Source of the DNA: Acidobacteriota bacterium
Lineage (GTDB): Bacteria > Acidobacteriota > Terriglobia > Terriglobales > SCQP01
Reading direction: 5' to 3'
DNA length: 6,528 bases
Assembly: GCA_021823305.1 (NCBI GenBank)
Contig: JAKAOE010000115.1
Location: 1 to 6,528, forward strand
The notes under the pieces are model-generated. The model was not told the origin of the DNA, did no database searches, and saw nothing but the letters and a program-made list of their open reading frames with translations. This document shows, piece after piece, positions 1 to 4,662 of this stretch (the first letter of the stretch is position 1; each line of letters opens with the position of its first letter). The position numbers were made by a program, and so were the translations under genes.

Positions 1-1089
1 CCCACCGCCGAGCCGCCGCCGCCGCACACCACCATCGTCGAGGACATCGTGGCGCGCGTGAACGACAAGATCATCACCTCCACCGACTACGCCAACGCCG
101 AAGCCAGCATGATGACCGATCTCCAGCAGAAGGCGCAGCAATCGGGCCAGCCGGTCAGCGCGGAACAGATCGCCGCCGAAAAACGCAATCTGCTCTCGCA
201 CTTGATCGACAGTCAGCTGCTGGAGCAGCGCGCGAAGGACCTCGGCTTGAGCGCCGAAACCCAGACCATCCTGGAGCTCGACCAGTTGCGCAAGGAGAAT
301 CACCTCGCCACCATGCAGGACCTGCAGCGCGCGGTCGAGTCCCAGGGCGAGAATTACGAGGACTTCCGGCAGGCGATCAAGAACCAGATTCTGCAGCAGA
401 TGGTGATCGAGCAGGACGTCGCCCCGCGCGTGCCCCAGGCCACGCCGCAGCAGATCGCCGCCTACTACAACGCCCACAAGGCCAAGTTCGTCACCCCGGA
501 TGAGGTCGGCCTGAGCGAAATTCTGATCAAAACCGCCGGCAAGCCCAAGACCGAGCTGGCGCGCCTGAAGTCGCTCGCCGACCAGGTGCAGCAGCGCGCC
601 AACGCGGGCGAGAGCTTCCGCAAGCTGGCGGAGAAGTATTCCAATGCCGCCTCCGCCGCCTCCGGCGGCGACATCGGCTTCCAGAAAAAGGACCAGCTCA
701 CGAAAGCGCTGGCCAAGCTGCTCTGGTCCCTGCCCATCGGCGGCGTCACCCCGGTGCAGAAGATCACCGGCGGCTACCTGATCCTCAAAGTCACCGCCCG
801 CCATCACGCCGGCCAGGAAACCTTGCAGCAGGCCACCTCCGACATCAACTACGTCCTTTACCAGCAGGCGCTCAAGCCCGAGCTGAAGACCTATCTCGAC
901 GGCTTGCGGCGCGACGCCTACATCACCATCCGGCCCGGCTATGTGGATACCGGCGCCGCCCCGGCCGTCAGCGAGAACGCGCAGATCACCCACTTCCAGC
1001 GCGTGCTGCCCAGCGATCTGCCCAAACCCACCGGCAAGGACAAAAAGTCCGGCGGCTTCAACATGAGCGGAGGCGGCGGCCTCCGGTAA
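1..1089 (+). CDS. SurA-like periplasmic chaperone / parvulin-type peptidyl-prolyl isomerase, 5'-truncated by the window
   Basis: The reading frame is open from base 1 and ends at TAA 1087-1089, so 362 C-terminal residues are visible. The true start and presumably a signal peptide lie upstream. A GTG at 49 is probably internal, because the residues before it (a Pro-rich linker, then IVEDIVARVNDKIIT) already fit the mature N-terminus of SurA-type proteins, where an 'I/V-A-R-V-N-D-x-I-I-T' stretch is typical. Visible residues about 10-160 form the helical SurA N-terminal chaperone region. Residues about 167-267 form one parvulin (PpiC) domain, with a GGDIGF motif near residue 222. A Gly/Lys-rich tail closes the protein. 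SurA proteins escort unfolded outer-membrane proteins through the periplasm. E. coli SurA has two parvulin domains; only one is seen here. The two histidines usual in parvulin active sites appear as Glu (SEILI, bases 517-519) and Tyr (GGYLIL, bases 775-777), so isomerase activity is doubtful. It leads a likely operon with the nuclease gene 23 nt downstream. Confidence 0.88.
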   Translation, partial: PTAEPPPPHTTIVEDIVARVNDKIITSTDYANAEASMMTDLQQKAQQSGQPVSAEQIAAEKRNLLSHLIDSQLLEQRAKDLGLSAETQTILELDQLRKENHLATMQDLQRAVESQGENYEDFRQAIKNQILQQMVIEQDVAPRVPQATPQQIAAYYNAHKAKFVTPDEVGLSEILIKTAGKPKTELARLKSLADQVQQRANAGESFRKLAEKYSNAASAASGGDIGFQKKDQLTKALAKLLWSLPIGGVTPVQKITGGYLILKVTARHHAGQETLQQATSDINYVLYQQALKPELKTYLDGLRRDAYITIRPGYVDTGAAPAVSENAQITHFQRVLPSDLPKPTGKDKKSGGFNMSGGGGLR

Positions 1090-1112
1090 CATCCCGCTGA
1101 GACAGCCTTGCG

Positions 1113-2111
1113 ATGGCTGAGGTCCTGAAGCCGCCCTTCATCGCCGACCTGGCGCCCGATACCGCCGTCACCGGCGCCTTCCTGGTGCTGCGCAAGGACG
1201 TGCGCCAAAAAAAAGACGGCGAACCCTACCTTTCGCTCACCCTCGGCGACCGCACCGGCCAGATCGAGGCCAACATGTGGGACCAGGTCGCGGCGGTGCA
1301 GAACTCGTTCGCCGCCGACGACTTCATCAAGGTCAAGGCGCAGGTCGGCGTCTATCGCGACAAGCTGCAGCTCAAGATCGAGCGCCTGCGCCGCCTGGAG
1401 GAGAGCGAGATCGAGCTGGGCGACTTCCTCCCGGTCACCGCCGCCGACGTGGACGCCATGTGGCGCGAGCTCGAGCAGCGCATCGCCGGCGTCGCCAACC
1501 CCCACCTGCGCGCCCTGCTCCAGGCCGTCTTCGGCGACCCCGCCATCGCCGCCCGCTTCCGGCGCGCGCCGGCGGCGAAGGCGCTGCACCACGCCTGGAT
1601 CGGCGGCCTGCTCGAGCACGTGATCTCGCTCTGCCGCCTCGCCGCGCTGGTCATGCAGAACTACCCCTACGTGGACGCCGACTTGCTCACCACCGGCATC
1701 CTGCTGCACGACCTGGGCAAGATCGAGGAGCTCGAGTACGCGCGCAGCTTCCGCTACACCACCCCCGGCCAGTTGCTCGGCCACATGGTCATCGTCCTGC
1801 GCATCCTGCACGCCAAGCTCGCCGCCCTGCCCGATTTTCCGCCCGCCCTGGCGGCGCTGGTCGAGCACCTCATCATCAGCCACCACGGCCATTACGAGTT
1901 CGGCTCGCCCAAGCTGCCCATGTTCCCCGAGGCGCTGCTGCTGCACCAGCTCGACGACATGGACTCGAAGATGCAGGCCATGCGCACCCAGCTGCAGCAG
2001 GACCCGGCCGGCGACTGGACCGGCTTCAACCGCTCGCTCGACCGCCCGCTGCTGCGCGCGCCGCAGTGGCTGGCGGAGGAGGCGGCCAAGCCCGAGGCGG
2101 CGGGCCGATGA
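1113..2111 (+). CDS. YhaM-type 3'-5' exoribonuclease (OB-fold plus HD domain)
   Basis: This 332-residue protein has an N-terminal OB-fold nucleic-acid-binding region (about residues 15-97, with YLSLTLGDRTGQIEANMW). A metal-binding HD phosphohydrolase domain follows at about 155-290. Visible candidate metal ligands are H169 (GGLLEH), H199-D200 (LLHDLGK), H224 (LLGH), H257-H258 (ISHHGHYE) and D281-D282 (LDDMDSK). Order, spacing and length match YhaM/CBF1-type enzymes, which trim RNA (and in some cases DNA) from the 3' end in the cytoplasm. The ATG at 1113 is the first good start after the preceding gene. Only a weak GAGA lies 10 nt upstream, so translation may depend on the upstream gene. The stop TGA (2109-2111) overlaps the ATG of the next gene in ATGA, suggesting translational coupling. 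An A8 run at 1207-1214 inside the OB region is listed separately. The family call is confident; the in vivo substrate is unknown. Confidence 0.9.
   Translation: MAEVLKPPFIADLAPDTAVTGAFLVLRKDVRQKKDGEPYLSLTLGDRTGQIEANMWDQVAAVQNSFAADDFIKVKAQVGVYRDKLQLKIERLRRLEESEIELGDFLPVTAADVDAMWRELEQRIAGVANPHLRALLQAVFGDPAIAARFRRAPAAKALHHAWIGGLLEHVISLCRLAALVMQNYPYVDADLLTTGILLHDLGKIEELEYARSFRYTTPGQLLGHMVIVLRILHAKLAALPDFPPALAALVEHLIISHHGHYEFGSPKLPMFPEALLLHQLDDMDSKMQAMRTQLQQDPAGDWTGFNRSLDRPLLRAPQWLAEEAAKPEAAGR
1207..1214 (+). other. A8 run forming an A_AAA_AAA slippery heptamer inside the nuclease gene
   Basis: Eight adenines are read as CAA AAA AAA GAC (Gln-Lys-Lys-Asp). Bases 1208-1214 fit the X_XXY_YYZ pattern for -1 frameshifting, as in E. 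coli dnaX (A_AAA_AAG). A Shine-Dalgarno-like AAGGA sits at 1194-1198, nine bases before the heptamer, a spacing similar to the dnaX stimulator. I find no convincing downstream stem-loop, only 4-bp pairings. The -1 frame stays open from here to the end of the regulator gene at 2497. Function is not established and chance is plausible. Confidence 0.35.
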
Positions 2112-2497
2112 GATCGCGTTCCGGCGGCGAGCTGCCGCAACTCGAGCTGGAATGCCTGGCCGCGCTCTGGGCGCTGGAGCGCGCCCCGGTGGCGCGGGTG
2201 CACGCCCGGCTGGCCGAGCGCGGCCGCCCGCTCGCCTACACCACCGTGCTCACCGTCATGGAACGGCTGCTGCGCAAGCGCGTGGTCGAGCGCGAGCGCC
2301 GCGGCCGCGCCTACATCTACCGGCCGCTGGTGTCGCGCGCCGAGATGCGCGAGCGCGCCCTCGCCCGCCTGGTCGCCAACTATTTCGAGTCGCGCCAGGA
2401 GCTCGAGCGCTACCTCCGCCCGCAGCCCGCCCCGCCGCCGCCACGCCTGCCCCAACCCCCGTCCGAGCCCGAGCCCGAAGCGGCGTTTCTCGATTAG
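2108..2497 (+). CDS. BlaI/MecI/CopY-family winged-helix transcriptional regulator (orphan)
   Basis: The gene encodes 129 residues. The ATG at 2108 overlaps the stop of the nuclease gene (ATGA). The same frame is open far upstream, but that part is Arg/Pro-rich shadow sequence antiregister to the nuclease, so 2108 is the sensible start. Residues about 9-75 form the BlaI-type winged helix: ELECLAALWAL, then the recognition region AYTTVLTVMERLLRK and the wing ERRGRAYIYRP. A short helical segment (about 77-103, with LARLVANYF) resembles the dimerisation part of the family. BlaI/MecI proteins are dimeric repressors released through cleavage by a BlaR1/MecR1 membrane protease. No such gene lies downstream, where the next gene is convergent, so this one is an orphan or its partner is elsewhere. 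The tail (about 105-124) is Pro/Glu-rich and probably disordered. Target genes cannot be read from the window. Control of its own operon or an envelope-stress role is only a guess. Confidence 0.85.
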   Translation: MRSRSGGELPQLELECLAALWALERAPVARVHARLAERGRPLAYTTVLTVMERLLRKRVVERERRGRAYIYRPLVSRAEMRERALARLVANYFESRQELERYLRPQPAPPPPRLPQPPSEPEPEAAFLD

Positions 2498-2928
2498 GCC
2501 GCCTGCTTCTTCCCCGCCGGCGCCGTCTTGCCCGCCAGCGTCGCCGCCACCACGCCGCAGGCGACCAACGTCACCAGGTCAATCGCGATGAACTCCACCG
2601 GGATGCGCCGCCCTTCCGGCAGCACCGCCGCGTAGGCCAGGTTCGCCGGCACGCTCGCCAGCAGCGTCGCCCAAATCCCGAAGCGCACCCCCTCGGCCGC
2701 ACCCCCGCCGCGGTAGCCCTGCAGGAAAATGTAGGCGAACGCCGCCGCCAGCACGATCGTCGCCGCCGCCAACACCAGATAGCCGCTGGCGTTGGGCTGC
2801 ACGTGCCACGGCATGAGCTGGTTGTTGGCGAAGCTGGGCCGCATCAGCATCTCCAGCGCCATGTGCAGCGCGGCGCTCACGATCGCCACCACGATCCAGA
2901 TCTTCGTGAAGCTTGGGTTCTGCGCCAT
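2494..2928 (-). CDS. uncharacterised four-helix integral membrane protein
   Basis: The gene encodes 144 residues. It starts at ATG 2928-2926 and stops at TAA (TTA at 2494-2496 on +). This start is chosen over upstream in-frame possibilities because GGAGG (2939-2935) lies 6 nt ahead of it. The extension back to 3057 would be Arg/Gly-rich and unlike a membrane protein N-terminus. Four hydrophobic segments are visible at about residues 9-28, 49-69, 83-103 and 111-132, followed by a short Lys/Ala-rich tail. A conserved-looking loop between helices 2 and 3 (FLQGYRGGGAAEGVRFG) recalls small four-helix hypothetical proteins with a KGYEGKG..EG.RYG-like motif. No catalytic residues or cofactor sites stand out. 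It is convergent with the regulator gene, sharing four bases at the stop codons, and divergent from lnt, so it probably has its own promoter in 2929-3083. Function is unknown. Confidence 0.82.
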   Translation of the reverse strand: MAQNPSFTKIWIVVAIVSAALHMALEMLMRPSFANNQLMPWHVQPNASGYLVLAAATIVLAAAFAYIFLQGYRGGGAAEGVRFGIWATLLASVPANLAYAAVLPEGRRIPVEFIAIDLVTLVACGVVAATLAGKTAPAGKKQAA

Positions 2929-2934
2929 ATATAT

Positions 2935-2939
2935 CCTCC
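2935..2939 (-). promoter_or_regulatory. strong Shine-Dalgarno site of the membrane-protein gene
   Basis: On the - strand the leader reads TGGAGGATATATATG. GGAGG is six bases before the ATG at 2928, in a short AT-rich spacer that contrasts with the GC-rich surroundings. This fixes the start codon. A second ATG overlaps the site (2941-2939) but is in another frame that gives a Gly/Ala/Arg-rich product, so it is not taken as a start. Confidence 0.75.
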
Positions 2940-2941
2940 AT

Positions 2942-2961
2942 CGCCCGGATCCAGCCGGGCG
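2942..2961 (-). other. GC-rich hairpin abutting the Shine-Dalgarno site
   Basis: A perfect 7-bp inverted repeat of only G and C (2942-2948 with 2955-2961) has a 6-base loop. In the - strand transcript it would fold two bases upstream of GGAGG, leaving the ribosome site free. There is no T-tract, so it does not look like an intrinsic terminator on either strand. It may stabilise the 5' leader or bind a regulator; neither is shown. Confidence 0.5.
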
Positions 2962-3083
2962 CCGGCAAACGCCTGTAGTGTGCTCCCGCTCCCACCCAGA
3001 TGCAAGCCGCCCGCGCGCACCGTCTCCGGGGCGCCCCGCAGCCTGACTTCGGTGCACGCCCGCGCGTTTTAGTACCCTAAGCT

Positions 3084-4658
3084 GTGCATTTGAAGCTGCG
3101 CATCCCCAACGTGGCCTCCCTGGTGGCGGCGGCGGTCTCCGGCGCGGCGCTCAGCGCCTGCTTCCCACTGCATGCCTGGGACTGGCTCGCCTGGATGGCG
3201 CTGGTGCCGCTGTTTGTCGTCGTCGCGCGCGCCCGCGGCGGCTGGAGCGCCTGGTGGAGCGGCTACCTTGCCGGCGCCGTCTTCTTCGGTCTGAGCTGCC
3301 CCTGGATCGCCGCCACGGTGCACAACTACGGCGGCTTGAGCCCGGCGCTGGCGGGCCTCGTCTTCATCCTCTTCCTGGCGCTGATGGGCAGCTATTTCGC
3401 GCTCTTCGCCTGGCTGGGCTACTGGATCGGCCGCCGGTCCGGCCATCGCGTCCTGCCGCTGCCCTTCCTCTGGGTCGCGGTCGAGCTGCTGCGCACCTAC
3501 ACGCCCATGGGCGGGTTCCCCTGGAACCTCCTGGGCTACAGCCAGGTGAGCCATGCCGGCTTCATGGTGGTGGTGCCCATCACCGGCGTCTATGGCGCCA
3601 GCCTGATCATCGCCGTCGAAAACGCCCTGCTGACCGATCTGGCGATGCGCTTTTACGCCAGCCGCGCCGACGGCGCCCCGGGCTGGCCCACGCGCCGTGA
3701 CGCCTGGCTGGGCATCGGCCTGGGCGTGATCCTCGCCTTCGCCACCTGGCCCTACCATCCCCCCTCGCTGTCGCTCGAGAGCATGACCGCGCGCCTGGTC
3801 CAGCCCGACACCCCGCTCAACCAGGACTGGACCGGCCCCTCGCTCGCCCGCTTCCTCCGGCAACAGGACGCGCTCTCCGCCCCCGCCGGCGGCCGCCACG
3901 TGAACCTCATCCTCTGGCCGGAACAGCCCGCCCCGCTCTCCTACGCCCTCCAGCCCGGCTTCCAGGCCATGACCGCCGAGATGCTGTCGCGCGCCCGCGC
4001 CGCTTTCCTGTTCAGCGAGGTCACTTACCCGCTCTCGGCGCAAGGCGTGCCCGATTACAACCGGCCGCGCAACTCCTCGCTCATCATCCACGCCGACGGC
4101 ACCACCGGCCAGCGTTACGACAAGATGCACCTGGTGCCCTTCGGCGAGTACGTCCCGCTGCCCGCCTGGGTACAGCGCATCGCCGGCATCGGCAAGATGG
4201 TGCAAGGCGTGGGCGATTTCGTCCCCGGCCACAAGCCGGTCCTCTTTCACGACGGCGGCCATACCTTCGCCACGCTGATCTGCTACGAGTCCATCTTTCC
4301 CGATCTCGCCCGCCAGGAAGTGCTCGACGGCGCGCAGTGGCTGGTCAACCAGAGCGACGACGGCTGGTACGGCCGCTCCTCCGCCATGCAGCAGGGCCTG
4401 ATGATGGCGCGCATGCGCGCCATCGAGAACCGCCGCTGGATGCTGCGCGACACCAACAGCGGCCTCACCGCCGTGATCGACCCCTACGGCCGCGTGCGCG
4501 CCGAGCTTCCGCCCTTCCGCACCGCCGCGCTCGTCACCGGCTTCAGCCCGCGCACCGGCCTGACCTTCTACACCCGCCACGGCGACTGGCTCGCCTGGCT
4601 CTGCGTCGCCCTGACCGCCGCCTTCGCCGCCCTCGCCGCCCTCCGCCGCCTGAGGTAG
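3084..4658 (+). CDS. lnt: apolipoprotein N-acyltransferase
   Basis: This 524-residue inner-membrane enzyme adds the third acyl chain to the N-terminal cysteine of apolipoproteins, the last step of lipoprotein maturation. Length is normal for the family (E. coli about 512). Several hydrophobic segments precede a periplasmic nitrilase-fold domain (about 234-490), and a final helix lies at about 498-518. The catalytic triad is intact: E280 (LWPEQ), K347 (RYDKMHLVPFGE) and C400 (LICYES). E355 and Y401-E402, equivalent to functionally important E. coli positions, are also present. Other family motifs are GGFPWNLLGYSQ (143-154), LVNQSDDGWYG (420-430) and RAIENRRWMLRDTNSG (445-460). The GTG at 3084 is used because an in-frame TAA lies six bases upstream (3078-3080) and the next Met is residue 38, inside the membrane region; a TTG at 3090 is an alternative. 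No Shine-Dalgarno sequence is visible, so a leaderless transcript is possible. The beta-galactosidase gene follows after 4 nt. Confidence 0.96.
   Translation: MHLKLRIPNVASLVAAAVSGAALSACFPLHAWDWLAWMALVPLFVVVARARGGWSAWWSGYLAGAVFFGLSCPWIAATVHNYGGLSPALAGLVFILFLALMGSYFALFAWLGYWIGRRSGHRVLPLPFLWVAVELLRTYTPMGGFPWNLLGYSQVSHAGFMVVVPITGVYGASLIIAVENALLTDLAMRFYASRADGAPGWPTRRDAWLGIGLGVILAFATWPYHPPSLSLESMTARLVQPDTPLNQDWTGPSLARFLRQQDALSAPAGGRHVNLILWPEQPAPLSYALQPGFQAMTAEMLSRARAAFLFSEVTYPLSAQGVPDYNRPRNSSLIIHADGTTGQRYDKMHLVPFGEYVPLPAWVQRIAGIGKMVQGVGDFVPGHKPVLFHDGGHTFATLICYESIFPDLARQEVLDGAQWLVNQSDDGWYGRSSAMQQGLMMARMRAIENRRWMLRDTNSGLTAVIDPYGRVRAELPPFRTAALVTGFSPRTGLTFYTRHGDWLAWLCVALTAAFAALAALRRLR
4652..4655 (+). 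promoter_or_regulatory. Shine-Dalgarno site of the GH2 gene inside the end of lnt
   Basis: GAGG lies seven bases before the ATG at 4663 and overlaps the last codons of lnt (stop TAG 4656-4658). It supports 4663 as the start and suggests that ribosomes finishing lnt can reinitiate on the next gene. Confidence 0.65.
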
Positions 4659-4662
4659 ATCC

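Larger units (their letters stand above)
2929..3083. promoter_or_regulatory. 155-bp divergent intergenic region with presumed promoters for the membrane-protein gene and lnt
   Basis: This is the only sizeable non-coding gap, and both flanking genes start from it in opposite directions. For lnt, a weak sigma-70-like candidate is CTGACT (3043-3048) with TTTAGT (3068-3073) at a 19-bp spacing; an alternative -10 is TACCCT (3073-3078). Each is a partial match. For the - strand gene I see no clear -35/-10 pair. A single TGTA half-site occurs at 2974-2977 without a TACA partner in BlaI-operator spacing. The promoter location is inferred from gene layout, and the boxes are tentative. Confidence 0.4.

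Noticed and set aside
49..51. GTG at 49 as the start of the SurA-like gene
   Set aside because: The frame is open to base 1, and residues before the GTG already match the mature N-terminus. No Shine-Dalgarno sequence precedes it, and a signal peptide would be missing.
939..1946. 335-codon open frame on the - strand opposite the nuclease gene
   Set aside because: The composition (Gln/Glu/Val/Gly/Ala/Asp repeats) is typical of antisense shadow frames. The + strand OB/HD protein is clear.
1277..2107. upstream in-frame extension of the BlaI-type gene from GTG 1277
   Set aside because: The extra residues are Arg/Pro/Ala-rich and overlap the nuclease gene in another frame. The ATG at 2108 begins exactly where family similarity begins. 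The open frame is kept only as context for the A8 finding.
2942..2961. hairpin as a rho-independent terminator
   Set aside because: No run of T follows the stem on either strand, and its position next to a ribosome site fits a leader element better.
2971..2981. possible BlaI operator around TGTAGTG
   Set aside because: Only one TGTA half-site is present; the TACANNTGTA dyad is not there. I found no convincing BlaI-type operator in the intergenic region.
2929..3057. N-terminal extension of the membrane protein to an upstream start at 3057
   Set aside because: The added residues are Arg/Gly-rich and unlike a membrane protein. The strong GGAGG site points to the ATG at 2928.
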